A stretch of DNA of 64,000 bases from Beutenbergia cavernae DSM 12333 (GCF_000023105.1 NC_012669.1:3349025-3413024); one strand, 5' to 3'. Counted from the stretch's first letter, positions 20,038 to 29,129 are shown. A program made the numbers and translations. Notes: a model not told the origin generated them from the letters alone.

Positions 20038-21978
20038 TCAGCCCTGCGGCGGCGGCCCGAGCTCGGCCAGTGCCGCCTGGACGACGTCGGCGTACACCTC
20101 GGTCCCGGCCATCGTCGGGTGCGTGCGGTCGGAGTGGAGCAGCTCCGGTCGGTCGGCGACGGCGGCGTGCCAGTCGGCGACGACGACGTTCGGGTAGTCA
20201 GCGGCGATCGCCGCCAGGAGTGCGTTCGCGTCAGGCACCCAGTAGCTGACGCCGACCGTGTTCACGAGCACGACGCGGCGCTCGGGCCCGATGAGGTCGA
20301 GCACCTGGCGCATCGCGTCCTCGGACCCGTCGAACTGGAACCCCCCGTTCGTGCCGAAGTTCAGCACGACGACGTCCCGCAGGGTTCCGGCGTCGAGCGC
20401 CGCCTGCACGAGCGCGGGGGCGTCGAGCCACTTGCGGATCGGCTCGGCGTCCAGGGCGATCCCCGGGAACCTGGTGAGGACGGCCGGCGCGGCGCCGGAC
20501 AGCACCGAGTCGCCGAAGGCGCTGATCTGCTCGCCGGTGACCGGCGGCGGCGCCTCGGGCGCGGCGTCGGGTGGCGTGCCCGCTGACGGCGCGGCATCCG
20601 GCGGGACGTCCGTGCCGGGGTCGGCGGCGGCGTCGCCGTCGGGAGACGAAGCGGAGGAGTCGGCGATCGCGGCGAGACCCGCCTCCACGGACTGCTGAGC
20701 GCCCGAGGAGCGGGGCGCCGTCGCCGTCGCCACCATCGCGCAGACGACGGCGAGCGACACGAGGGCCGCCGCGAGCCGCGGGGCGGGGCGGCGCGAGGCG
20801 GTGGCGACCCTGGCGAGAGTCGCGCGAAACCCGTCGCGCCGCACGGGCGCCTCGACCCACCGGTACGACGCCGCGGCGAGCCCGAACGTGGCAGCCAGGG
20901 CGAGCGCCGTCGTCGCCCACCAGGAAGGCGAACGCGGGGGCGCGTCCGCGGCCGCCGCGACCACGAGGAGCAGCGGCCAGTGCCACAGGTAGATCCCGTA
21001 GGAGCGCTCACCCACCCACACGAGAGGTCGGGACTCGAGCACGCGCACGTACGGTCCGCGACCGGCGGCGCAGCCGAGCACGGCGAGCAGCGCGAGCACG
21101 GAGGCGAGCAGGATGCCGCCGCGGTAGGTGAACGCCGCGTCGCTGTGCAGGAGCGCCATGAGCGCGACGAGGGCGACGACGGCCACGGGCGCGAGCCGGC
21201 GCAACGGCAGCGGGAGGCCACGCCCCGCGCGTCCGGAGAGCCAGAACGCGGCGCCGACGCCGAGGAGCAGACCCACGACGTGGGTGTCCGTGCCGTAGTA
21301 CACGCGTGTCGGGTCGGCGCCCGGCGCGTAGAGCACCGCCATCGCCACGGCCGACGCGAGCGCCGCGGCGCCGGCCACGGCCACCCGGGCGCGCCAGGTC
21401 CGGACCACCGCGAGCAGGACGGCGAGCGCCACCGGCCAGATCAGGTAGAACTGCTCCTCGATGGCCAGCGACCAGAACGTCGCGAACAGCTGCGGCGCGG
21501 TCTGGTCGAAGTAGCTCGCCTCCGCGGCGACGGCGAGCCAGTTGCTCGAGAAGGTCGCGGCGCCGAGCACCTGCCGCCCGATGCCGACGAGCAGATCGGG
21601 CTCGACGAGACGTGCGAGCAGCACCCCCGTCACGACGACCGTCGCGAGAGCGGGCAGCAGCCGCCGCGCCCGGCGCGCCCAGAACCGGCGCAGGTCGAGG
21701 CGACCCGCGTCCCGCACCTCCCGGAGCAGGAGGGTCGTGATGAGGAACCCGCTCACGACGAAGAACACGTCCACGCCGAGAAAGCCGCCAGGCAGGGCCT
21801 GCGGCCACGTGTGATAGACGAGCACGGCGAGCACGGCGAGAGCGCGCAGCCCGTCGAGACCCCGGATCCGGGACGACGACGGCCGGCTCGGAGCGTGCGG
21901 CGCCGTCGTCGTGCGCCCCGACCGCCCCGGCGACGGCGCGGCAGGCTCGGGGCGGGCGCGAGTCAGCGTCGTGCTCAC
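20038..21978 (-). CDS. OafA/YrhL-type acyltransferase with C-terminal SGNH domain
   Basis: 646-residue membrane acyltransferase that likely O-acetylates a cell-surface glycan. N-terminal acyltransferase-3 domain of about ten helices, with the active-site pattern RGLDGLRALAVLAVLVYH (Arg-X10-His style) near residues 39-56 and FWSLAIEEQFYLIWP near 167-181. A Ser/Pro/Ala-rich linker (about 430-475) leads to an extracytoplasmic SGNH hydrolase-like domain: FGDSVLSG (Ser block), VLNFGTNGG (Asn block) and DRTHPTMAG (Asp-His pair), so the catalytic triad is intact. GTG start at 21978 with GGGAGG upstream. Confidence 0.92.
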   Translation of the reverse strand: MSTTLTRARPEPAAPSPGRSGRTTTAPHAPSRPSSSRIRGLDGLRALAVLAVLVYHTWPQALPGGFLGVDVFFVVSGFLITTLLLREVRDAGRLDLRRFWARRARRLLPALATVVVTGVLLARLVEPDLLVGIGRQVLGAATFSSNWLAVAAEASYFDQTAPQLFATFWSLAIEEQFYLIWPVALAVLLAVVRTWRARVAVAGAAALASAVAMAVLYAPGADPTRVYYGTDTHVVGLLLGVGAAFWLSGRAGRGLPLPLRRLAPVAVVALVALMALLHSDAAFTYRGGILLASVLALLAVLGCAAGRGPYVRVLESRPLVWVGERSYGIYLWHWPLLLVVAAAADAPPRSPSWWATTALALAATFGLAAASYRWVEAPVRRDGFRATLARVATASRRPAPRLAAALVSLAVVCAMVATATAPRSSGAQQSVEAGLAAIADSSASSPDGDAAADPGTDVPPDAAPSAGTPPDAAPEAPPPVTGEQISAFGDSVLSGAAPAVLTRFPGIALDAEPIRKWLDAPALVQAALDAGTLRDVVVLNFGTNGGFQFDGSEDAMRQVLDLIGPERRVVLVNTVGVSYWVPDANALLAAIAADYPNVVVADWHAAVADRPELLHSDRTHPTMAGTEVYADVVQAALAELGPPPQG

Positions 21979-22098
21979 ACCGACCTCCCGACACCGCGGC
22001 GACCCATCGCGACTCCTGGCCCGGGCGCACGCTATCGCCAGTGCACCCGCATCGTCGGCGCGACGCGGCGGCGGAGACCGGATCGTGTCATCGGCGTT

Positions 22099-23088
22099 CT
22101 GCTAGGCCGGAGTGTGACATCGGCGGGCGCCCGGCCTGGTGCGCCTCAGAGCTTGGTGACCGGCGAGTAGCGCAGCAGGAGGCGCTTCACGCCGTCCGTC
22201 CCGAAGTCGATCTTCGCGACCTGGCTCGACCCGGCGCCCTCGAGCGCGACGACCGTGCCGAGGCCGTACGCGTCGTGCGTCACCCGGTCGCCGACGTCGA
22301 GGCTCGGCACGTCCGCGCGCGGCGTCGCGGACCCGAACGTCGCCCCGGTGGCCTGGCTCGGCGCGGTGCGCGGCCCCGTCCCTCCGGTGACGCCCGACCG
22401 GACTCGGCCGGACCCGACGCTGCCGCTCCCCCACGACCCGCGGAGCTGCTGCATGCTCGACTCCGCCCGCCGCCAGTCCAGGAGCTCGTCCGGGATGTCG
22501 TCGAGGAACCGGGACGCCGGCAGCTCGTGCGGTACGCCGAACGCTGTACGCACGGCGGCACGCGAGATGTACAAACGCTCCCGGGCGCGGGTCAGGGCGA
22601 CGTAGGCCAGACGGCGCTCCTCGCTGAGCTCCGCCGGGTCGGCCAGCGACCGGGCGTGCGGGAACGTGCCGTCCTCCAGCCCGGTCACGAACACGACGGG
22701 GAACTCCAGACCCTTCGCCGTGTGGACCGTCATGAGCGTGACCACGCCGCCCGACGCGTCGTCGTCCGGGAGCTGGTCGGTGTCTGCGACGAGCGCCACG
22801 CGCTCGAGGAAGTCGCCGAGGTCGCCGTCCGGGTCGGCCTCGGAGAACTCGGCCGCCACCGCGTGCAGCTCGGCCAGGTTCTCGACACGCGTGGCGTCCT
22901 GCGGGTCGTCGCTCGCGCGCAGCTCGGCGAGGTATCCCGACCGGTCGAGCGCGGAGTCCAGCACCTCGGCAGGCGTGGCACCGCCGGCGGCCATCGCACG
23001 CAGGTCGGCCAGCAGCCGCGCGAACTCCGTGACGATGCCGAGAGCGCGCGTCGCCAGGCCGGGCACGTCGGCGGCCGCCTCGAGCGCC
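22099..23088. repeat. pcrA 3'-end duplication, left copy
   Basis: About 990 bp nearly identical (roughly nine substitutions and one 1-bp gap seen by eye) to 25139-26129, in the same orientation. It holds the last ~313 codons of pcrA plus ~45 bp downstream. At 23088/23089 it abuts a truncated DUF4386 gene; at 22099 it abuts the acyltransferase upstream region. The two copies flank the sigma-hydrolase operon. No transposase, integrase or terminal repeats are visible. Confidence 0.95.
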
Positions 23089-23291
23089 ATCGCGACCAGG
23101 TCCCCCGTGATCGCGACTCGTAGTAACCACTCCGCGTCGAGAACGTTGTCGGCCGTCGCGGAGGCGTCACCGGGGACGATCAACCGCGGGAGCACCTGGA
23201 CGGTCGCCGTGCCGGCGATGACGAGATTGACCAGGTACAGCCAGCCCGTGACCCGGTACAGGGAGCGCGCATCGGAGAACGAGCCGCGCAT
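22146..23291 (-). pseudogene. DUF4386::PcrA chimera (truncated membrane protein fused to helicase tail)
   Basis: A 381-codon open frame. Residues 1-67 are the N-terminus of a DUF4386 membrane protein (RVTGWLYLVNLVIAGTATVQ, then RLIVPGDASATADNVLDAEW, LRVAITGDLVAMA), including its first helices. From about residue 68 the sequence is the C-terminal 313 residues of PcrA, including motif V (TVHTAKGLEFP), motif VI (EERRLAYVALTRARERLYI) and the Tudor-like tail DVGDRVTHDAYGLGTVVALE. Helicase motifs I-IV are missing, so it cannot be a helicase; DUF4386 (normally ~230 residues) is also incomplete. The frame is kept across the junction and a GGAGGAG lies upstream of the ATG at 23291, so a protein could be made. 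Probably a decaying fusion. Confidence 0.85.
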
Positions 23292-23337
23292 CCGCGTGCT
23301 CTCTTCTCCTCCGACTCCAGCGTGGGCACGCACGAGG

Positions 23338-24159
23338 TCAGCTCGACCGCACGGCGCGAGCCGTCGTCGCCAGCACGACCGCCGCCACGGCGTCGGGGGC
23401 GTCGGGCATCGGGACGTGTCCAGCGCCGCGGAGCTCTGCGGCGATCGTCTGCGGAGGCAGCTCGTGGGTGAACCGGCTCTGCCACGGGAGCAGGATGCGG
23501 TCGCGCGTGCCGAACGCCAGCGTGACCGGAGCGTCGATTTCGCCGTGCCGGACGAACCGGATCGGGAGCGTGGCGGCGAGCGTCGAGCGGAAGCCCCCTC
23601 CGGTGCCCATCGCCGTGACGAGACCCTGCGCGCCACCGGGCGTGGCCAGCTCGGGGTGACCGAGGATCTGCCAGAAGACGAGTCGCCGGGACCACGGCCA
23701 CCGCGACAACGCATGGAGGACGCCGGCGCCGCGGCGGCACGCCCACCAGGTGCCGAGCAGGCTGACCCGGCAGTACGCCGGGGTCCGCCGTCGCCAGAGC
23801 CCGGCCGGGCTGAGGAGCGTCACGCTGGCGACCGGCCGCCGCTGGGCGAGCTCGAGCGCGATCCAGCCGCCGAGCGAGTTCCCGACCAGATGGGGGCGCT
23901 CGATGCGGAGCTCGTCGAGCGTCGCGGCGACGGCGGCGGCGAGGCGCCTCGGGCTCGGCTCGTCACCGGGCGCGAGAGTCGGCGAGTCGCCGAAACCCGG
24001 GAGGTCGACCGCCAGCACGTCATGGTGCCCGGCGAGCATCGGGATCACGCGGTCCCAGACGCCGCGGTCGCCACCGATGCCGTGCAGCAGGACGACGGGC
24101 TCGCCGCTCCCGCGCCGCACGTGCGCCAGGACCGTGCGGCCGGCGGGTGCGGTGCTCAT
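23338..24159 (-). CDS. alpha/beta hydrolase in ECF41 sigma operon
   Basis: 273 residues, typical alpha/beta fold. HGIGGDRGVWDRVIP near 25-39 forms the oxyanion region, the nucleophile is in LVGNSLGGWIALELA near 95-109, the acid in LAFGTRDRILLPWQSR near 214 and the His in GAGHVPMPDAPDAV near 246. Start ATG 24159 overlaps the sigma gene stop by 4 bp. The family includes haloperoxidase-like and ester hydrolases; the substrate is unknown. It is expected to belong to the regulon of the neighbouring sigma factor. Confidence 0.87.
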   Translation of the reverse strand: MSTAPAGRTVLAHVRRGSGEPVVLLHGIGGDRGVWDRVIPMLAGHHDVLAVDLPGFGDSPTLAPGDEPSPRRLAAAVAATLDELRIERPHLVGNSLGGWIALELAQRRPVASVTLLSPAGLWRRRTPAYCRVSLLGTWWACRRGAGVLHALSRWPWSRRLVFWQILGHPELATPGGAQGLVTAMGTGGGFRSTLAATLPIRFVRHGEIDAPVTLAFGTRDRILLPWQSRFTHELPPQTIAAELRGAGHVPMPDAPDAVAAVVLATTARAVRSS

Positions 24160-25052
24160 GATGCCGCTCCGCTGCGCCAGGCGCGCTCGAGCTTCGCCGG
24201 CGCTCGTACGAAGTCGACCCGCGAGACGAGCCCACCGGAGACCGTGAGCGCGATGACGTCCGTGAGCGCGGCGGCGCGGAACACGGCCAGACCGGGCGCT
24301 CCGTTGACCGAGACGACGACGACGCGTTCGTCGGGTCGGACCCGCCCGGCGATCCCCACCAGGAACCGGGCGACCCGATCCGCGCCGACGACGGGGCGCC
24401 GGACCGCGCTGACCTCCCCGCCGCCGTCACTGGTCAGCACGACGTCGGGGTCGAGGTATCTGACGAGATCGGCGAGGCTGCCGCCCGTCGCGGCCGCGAG
24501 GAACCGCTCCACCACCGCACGGTGCTCCGCCGGGGCGATGTCGAACCGCGGAGCACGCTCGGCCACGTGCCGGCGTGCGCGGGCTGCGAGCTGCCGCACG
24601 GCCGCCGGCGATCGACCGACGACCCGAGCGACGTCCGCGAACGTCAGCTCGAACAGGTCGTGCAGCACCCACGCCGTCCGCTCGGCCGGCGAGAGCGACT
24701 CGAGGACGACGAGGAGCGCGTAGCGGAGGCGATCGTCGAGCGTCACCCGGTCCGCAGGGTCCGGGTCCGCCGCATCGACCACCGGCTCCGGCAACCAGGA
24801 ACCGGGATACGACTCGCGGCGATGGTGAGCGGACCGCAGGACGTCGATCGCCGCGCGCGACACCGCGACGATCGACCACCCCTCGACGTCCAGCACCGGC
24901 TGACCCGCGTCCGCCTCCACGAGCCGCATCCAGCACTCCGAGACGATGTCTTCGGCCTCGGCGTAGCTCCCGAGGATCGCGTAGGCCACGCCGACCAGCC
25001 GCGGCCGCGCCTCGTCGTAGAGCTCCGCGAGGATCTGGCAGCGCGCACTCAC
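24156..25052 (-). CDS. ECF41-family RNA polymerase sigma factor (SigJ-like)
   Basis: 298 residues. Sigma region 2 (AYAILGSYAEAEDIVSECW, about 22-40) and region 4 (LTFADVARVVGRSPAAVRQL, about 135-154) are followed by a ~120-residue SnoaL-like domain from about 170. The SDGGGEVSAVRRPVVG stretch near 215 corresponds to the conserved DGGG motif of ECF41 sigmas, whose C-terminal extension replaces an anti-sigma factor and controls activity. A matching ECF41-type promoter lies at 25132-25159, so the gene is probably autoregulated. Genes downstream: hydrolase, then the truncated DUF4386. Confidence 0.9.
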   Translation of the reverse strand: MSARCQILAELYDEARPRLVGVAYAILGSYAEAEDIVSECWMRLVEADAGQPVLDVEGWSIVAVSRAAIDVLRSAHHRRESYPGSWLPEPVVDAADPDPADRVTLDDRLRYALLVVLESLSPAERTAWVLHDLFELTFADVARVVGRSPAAVRQLAARARRHVAERAPRFDIAPAEHRAVVERFLAAATGGSLADLVRYLDPDVVLTSDGGGEVSAVRRPVVGADRVARFLVGIAGRVRPDERVVVVSVNGAPGLAVFRAAALTDVIALTVSGGLVSRVDFVRAPAKLERAWRSGAAS

Positions 25053-25131
25053 CGTGCCACGTCCGGCTGTCGCGCGACGAGACGGAGAGGCGGAGTCGTG
25101 TTCCGTGCCGTGCTCTCACTCATGGCTACAG

Positions 25132-25159
25132 GACGAGACTGCTAGGCCGGAGTGTGACA
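25132..25159 (-). promoter_or_regulatory. ECF41-type promoter of the sigma operon
   Basis: On the minus strand: TGTCACA (25153-25159), 17-bp spacer, CGTC (25132-25135). This matches the published ECF41 consensus (TGTCACA at -35, CGTC at -10). It sits ~80 bp before the sigma start and just downstream of the pcrA stop. The -35 is inside the duplicated segment (starts at 25139), while the CGTC is outside; the left copy at 22099 has TGTCACA but no CGTC at the right distance. Confidence 0.75.
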
Positions 25160-26129
25160 TCGGCGGGCGCCCCGGCCTGGTGCGCCTCAGAGCTTGGTGA
25201 CCGGCGAGTAGCGCAGCAGGAGGCGCTTCACGCCGTCCGTCCCGAAGTCGATCTTCGCGACCTGGCTCGACCCGGCGCCCTCGAGCGCGACGACCGTGCC
25301 GAGGCCGTAGGCGTCGTGCGTCACCCGGTCGCCGACGTCGAGGCTCGGCACGTCCGCGCGCGGCGTCGCGGACCCGAACGTCGCCCCTGTGGCCTGGCTC
25401 GGCGCGGTGCGCGGCCCCGTCCCTCCGGTGGCGCCCGACCGGACTCGGCCGGACCCGACGCCGCCGCTCCCCCACGACCCGCGGAGCTGCTGCATGCTCG
25501 ACTCCGCCCGCCGCCAGTCCAGGAGCTCGTCCGGGATGTCGTCGAGGAACCGGGACGCCGGCAGCTCGTGCGGTACGCCGAACGCTGTACGCACGGCGGC
25601 ACGCGAGATGTACAAGCGCTCCCGGGCGCGGGTCAGGGCGACGTAGGCCAGACGGCGCTCCTCGCTGAGCTCCGCCGGGTCGGCCAGCGACCGGGCGTGC
25701 GGGAACGTGCCGTCCTCCAGCCCGGTCACGAACACGACGGGGAACTCCAGACCCTTCGCCGTGTGGACCGTCATGAGCGTGACGACGCCGCCCGACGCGT
25801 CGTCGTCCGGGAGCTGGTCGGTGTCTGCGACGAGCGCCACGCGCTCGAGGAAGTCGCCGAGGTCGCCGTCCGGGTCGGCCTCGGAGAACTCGGCCGCCAC
25901 CGCGTGCAGCTCGGCCAGGTTCTCGACACGCGTGGCGTCCTGCGGGTCGTCGCTCGCGCGCAGCTCGGCGAGGTATCCCGACCGGTCGAGCGCGGAGTCC
26001 AGCACCTCGGCGGGCGTGGCACCGCCGGCGGCCATCGCACGGAGGTCGGCCAGCAGCCGCGCGAACTCCGTGACGATGCCGAGAGCGCGCGTCGCCAGGC
26101 CGGGCACGTCGGCGGCCGCCTCGAGCGCC
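25139..26129. repeat. pcrA 3'-end duplication, right (parental) copy
   Basis: The partner of 22099-23088, lying within the intact pcrA gene and its downstream 45 bp. The intact gene continues upstream past 26129 while the other copy switches abruptly to DUF4386 sequence, so this copy is taken as parental. Confidence 0.95.
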
Positions 26130-27676
26130 GCGCCGAAGGAGATCCGCTCCCGCTCCGCGTACGCGGCGATGACGGCCTCGCTGCGCTCCCCCAGGCCGCG
26201 CTTGGGCACGTTGAGGATGCGGCGGACGTTGACGGCGTCGTCCGGGTTCGCGATGGCCCTCAGGTAGGCGATCGCGTCCTTGACCTCACGCCGTTCGTAG
26301 AACCGCGTGCCGCCGACCACCTTGTACGGGATGCCGGCGCGGATCAGGACCTCCTCCAGCGCCCGCGACTGCGCGTTCGTGCGGTAGAAGACGGCGACGT
26401 CGCCCGGCCGGACGCCGCTCGCGTCGCCGAGCCGGTCGATCTCCTCGGCGACGAAGCGCGCCTCCTCGTGGTCGGAGTCGGCGACGTAGCCGATGATCTT
26501 CGGCCCGGCGCCGGCCGCCGTCCACAGGTTCTTGGCCTTGCGGTCGGGGTTGCGGGCGATGACGGCGTTCGCCGCGGAGAGGATGTTCTGCGTCGAGCGG
26601 TAGTTCTGCTCGAGCAGGATCGTCGTCGCGTCCGGGTAGTCGGCCTCGAACTCGAGGATGTTGCGGATCGTGGCGCCGCGGAACGCGTAGATGGACTGGT
26701 CGGCGTCGCCGACGACGGTCAGCTCCGCGGGGAGCACGGGCGCCGGGCCACGGTCGAGGTCGGAGTCGCCGCCGTCGTCGTACGCCTGCGTGGCGACGCC
26801 CGCGAGCTCGCGCACCAGGACGTACTGCGCGTGGTTGGTGTCCTGGTACTCGTCCACGAGCACGTGGCGGAACCTGCGGCGATAGTGCTCCGCGACGGCC
26901 GGGAACGCCTGGAGCAGGTTCACCGTGGTCATGATGAGGTCGTCGAAGTCCAGCGCGTTCGCCTGCCGCAGCCGCTGCGCGTACATCCGGTAGGCCTCGG
27001 CGAGGTTCTCCTCGTACGGGTTCGAGCCACCCACGCCCGCCGCGAACGCGTCCGGGTCCACGAGCTCGTTCTTCAGGTCGGAGACGCGGTGGATGAAGGC
27101 CTTGGGCGGGTACCGCTTCGGGTCCAGACCCAGCTCGCGGCACACGAGGGTCATGAGACGCAGGGAGTCGGCGGCGTCGTAGATGGAGAAGCTCGACCGG
27201 AGGCCGAGCACCGCGTGCTCGCGGCGCAGGATGCGCACGCAGGCGGAGTGGAACGTCGACACCCACATCGCGCGGGCCGGTGGACCCACGAGCGCCTCCA
27301 CCCGCTCGCGCATCTCGGCCGCCGCCTTGTTCGTGAACGTGATCGCGAGGATCTCGCCCGGGCGCGCGCGCCGCGTCGCCAGCAGGTACGCGATGCGGTG
27401 CGTGAGCACACGCGTCTTGCCCGAGCCGGCACCGGCGATGATGAGCAGCGGAGGGCCGGAGTGCACGACAGCCGCCCGCTGGTGCGGGTTCAGCCCCTCG
27501 AGCAGCGCCTCGGCGTCGCGGCCGCGGCCGCCGCGGACGGGCTCGGGTTGTGCGTCTTCCCGGGGCGGGACGAGGCCCGGGAGGCGCGCGCCGTCGGCCG
27601 TCACGGCGCTGTGCGCCGTCGCGGTGTCGGCGGCGAGAGCGCCGGTGAGCGGGAGGTTGTCGAAGAGCGAGGTCAT
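25187..27676 (-). CDS. pcrA: ATP-dependent DNA helicase PcrA/UvrD1
   Basis: 829-residue SF1A 3'-5' helicase for repair and replication-fork/transcription conflicts. Motif I LIIAGAGSGKTRVLTHR near 77-93, motif Ia AITFTNKAAAEMRER, motif II VLVDEYQDTNHAQY near 273, motif III VGDADQSIYAFRGA, motif IV LEQNYRST, motif V TVHTAKGLEFP near 640, motif VI YVALTRARERLYI near 693. The C-terminal ~50 residues form the Tudor-like domain (DVGDRVTHDAYGLGTVV) that contacts RNA polymerase. The start MTSLFDNLPL at 27676 fits the actinobacterial family. The last 313 codons are duplicated at 22146. Confidence 0.97.
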   Translation of the reverse strand: MTSLFDNLPLTGALAADTATAHSAVTADGARLPGLVPPREDAQPEPVRGGRGRDAEALLEGLNPHQRAAVVHSGPPLLIIAGAGSGKTRVLTHRIAYLLATRRARPGEILAITFTNKAAAEMRERVEALVGPPARAMWVSTFHSACVRILRREHAVLGLRSSFSIYDAADSLRLMTLVCRELGLDPKRYPPKAFIHRVSDLKNELVDPDAFAAGVGGSNPYEENLAEAYRMYAQRLRQANALDFDDLIMTTVNLLQAFPAVAEHYRRRFRHVLVDEYQDTNHAQYVLVRELAGVATQAYDDGGDSDLDRGPAPVLPAELTVVGDADQSIYAFRGATIRNILEFEADYPDATTILLEQNYRSTQNILSAANAVIARNPDRKAKNLWTAAGAGPKIIGYVADSDHEEARFVAEEIDRLGDASGVRPGDVAVFYRTNAQSRALEEVLIRAGIPYKVVGGTRFYERREVKDAIAYLRAIANPDDAVNVRRILNVPKRGLGERSEAVIAAYAERERISFGAALEAAADVPGLATRALGIVTEFARLLADLRAMAAGGATPAEVLDSALDRSGYLAELRASDDPQDATRVENLAELHAVAAEFSEADPDGDLGDFLERVALVADTDQLPDDDASGGVVTLMTVHTAKGLEFPVVFVTGLEDGTFPHARSLADPAELSEERRLAYVALTRARERLYISRAAVRTAFGVPHELPASRFLDDIPDELLDWRRAESSMQQLRGSWGSGGVGSGRVRSGATGGTGPRTAPSQATGATFGSATPRADVPSLDVGDRVTHDAYGLGTVVALEGAGSSQVAKIDFGTDGVKRLLLRYSPVTKL

Positions 27677-27740
27677 GGCGGTCCCAGCGTAGGCGCCGCT
27701 GCCCACATCGCGGCCCGCGCCCGGCACTAGCGTGGATGCC

Positions 27741-29129
27741 GTGACGACGTCGGATGCTCGGGACGCGGCCGCCACGAGCGTGCCCCCGAACGACCCTGCC
27801 GCCGTCGTCGGCCGCGCGCATCCACCCGCGCCCGAGGGCGCCCCGGATCCGGAGACCGCCGAGTGGCGGCGGCCGCCGGCCACGCCGGCGCAGCGACGGA
27901 ACGACGCGCTCGGCGCCGCCGGGCTCTTCGCCGGCGCCGTGCTCTCGATGCTCCTGTACCGCGCGACGAACATGCTGCCCGACCCCGCGTCGCCGCAGGT
28001 GTCCGTGCTGGTCCTGGCCGCGGCCATCGCCCCTCTCGCGTGGCGGCGCCGGTGGCCGAGCGCCGTCGCCGGCGTGGTGGCCGCCGCGTTCGTCGTCGCG
28101 GGCGAGATCGCGGTCCCGGAGACCGTCTTCCTCAACATCGCCCTGTTCTGCGCCATCTACACGGTCGGCGCGTGGGAGCTGAACCGCCGGCGGGCGGTCG
28201 TCGTCCGGGCGCTCGTCGTCGACCTGATGCTGCTCTGGCTCCTCACCAGCTTCTTCCGCGTCGCCACCGACCCGCCCGAGGGCGAGGAGGTGGCGTTCGG
28301 ACCCGGCGGCCTGACGCCGCTGGCGGCGTACCTGCTCATCCAGCTGATGATCAACGTCCTGTACTTCGCCGGCGCGTACTGGTTCGGCAACCACGCGTGG
28401 GCGGCCGCGCGGAACCGGGCGCGGCTCGAGGAACGGGCCCGCCAGCTCGTCGCGGAACGCGCGAAGGTCGAGGCGCAGGCCGTGACGATCGAACGGCTCC
28501 GCCTCGCGCGGGAGCTGCACGACGCCGTCGCGCACCACGTCTCGCTCATGGGCGTGCAGGCCGCCGCGGCGCGCACGCTGGCGGCCACCGATCCCGCCCG
28601 CTCCGCGGTCGCCCTGGAGCATGTCGAGGACTCCGCCCGCGAGGCGGTCTCCGAGCTCCACGGCCTGCTCGGCACGCTGCGCGAGGACGCTCCCGCTCCC
28701 GGCGGCGACGAACCCGTCGGCTCCCTCGGCGTCGAACGCCTCGAGGAGCTCGTCGCCGACGCGCGGGTCGCCGGCACGCCGGTGCGGTTCGAGGTGGTCG
28801 GCGAGGAGGTGCGCCTGCCGCCGCTGGTCTCGCTCAACCTGTACCGCATCGCGCAGGAGGGGCTCACGAACGTCCGCAAGCACGCCGGCCGCGGCGCGAG
28901 CGCGGACGTGCGCCTGCGCTATCTCGTCGGTGCCGTGGAGCTGGAGGTGACCGACGACGGCGCCGGTCGCCGTCGCCGGCAGGCACCCGCGGGGACGGGC
29001 GGGCTGGGCGTGCTCGGCATGCGCGAACGGGTCGCCGCGGACGGGGGCACGCTCCACGTCGGCCCGCGGCGCGGCGGCGGCTACGTCCTCCGCGCCCACG
29101 TGCCGCTGCCGACCGGCGGGCCCGCGTGA
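27741..29129 (+). CDS. NarL-type sensor histidine kinase
   Basis: 462 residues. Proline-rich cytoplasmic N-terminus, about five TM helices (residues 60-210) without a large extracellular loop, then HisKA_3 dimerisation domain with the phospho-acceptor His in LARELHDAVAHHVSLMGVQ (about 257-275) and a HATPase domain (LYRIAQEGLTNVRKHA, EVTDDGAG, GGLGVLGMRERV). GTG 27741 chosen because TAGCGT lies 8 bp upstream, a leaderless arrangement; GTG at 27732 is possible. The response regulator start overlaps its stop (GTGA). Few loops suggest membrane or intracellular sensing. Confidence 0.92.
   Translation: MTTSDARDAAATSVPPNDPAAVVGRAHPPAPEGAPDPETAEWRRPPATPAQRRNDALGAAGLFAGAVLSMLLYRATNMLPDPASPQVSVLVLAAAIAPLAWRRRWPSAVAGVVAAAFVVAGEIAVPETVFLNIALFCAIYTVGAWELNRRRAVVVRALVVDLMLLWLLTSFFRVATDPPEGEEVAFGPGGLTPLAAYLLIQLMINVLYFAGAYWFGNHAWAAARNRARLEERARQLVAERAKVEAQAVTIERLRLARELHDAVAHHVSLMGVQAAAARTLAATDPARSAVALEHVEDSAREAVSELHGLLGTLREDAPAPGGDEPVGSLGVERLEELVADARVAGTPVRFEVVGEEVRLPPLVSLNLYRIAQEGLTNVRKHAGRGASADVRLRYLVGAVELEVTDDGAGRRRRQAPAGTGGLGVLGMRERVAADGGTLHVGPRRGGGYVLRAHVPLPTGGPA

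Noticed and set aside
23292-23714. Upstream extension of the DUF4386-PcrA frame
   Set aside because: It runs antisense-free but in the wrong phase through the hydrolase gene and has low-complexity sequence; the ATG at 23291 has an RBS and begins the DUF4386 similarity.
22099-26129. Composite transposon or insertion sequence
   Set aside because: The flanking repeats are helicase gene fragments; no transposase, terminal inverted repeats or target-site duplication can be seen.
24575-27730. A 1051-codon open frame on the plus strand opposite pcrA
   Set aside because: It is antisense to a certain gene, Arg/Val/Asp-rich and without any domain. Such long antisense frames are a by-product of ~74 percent GC.
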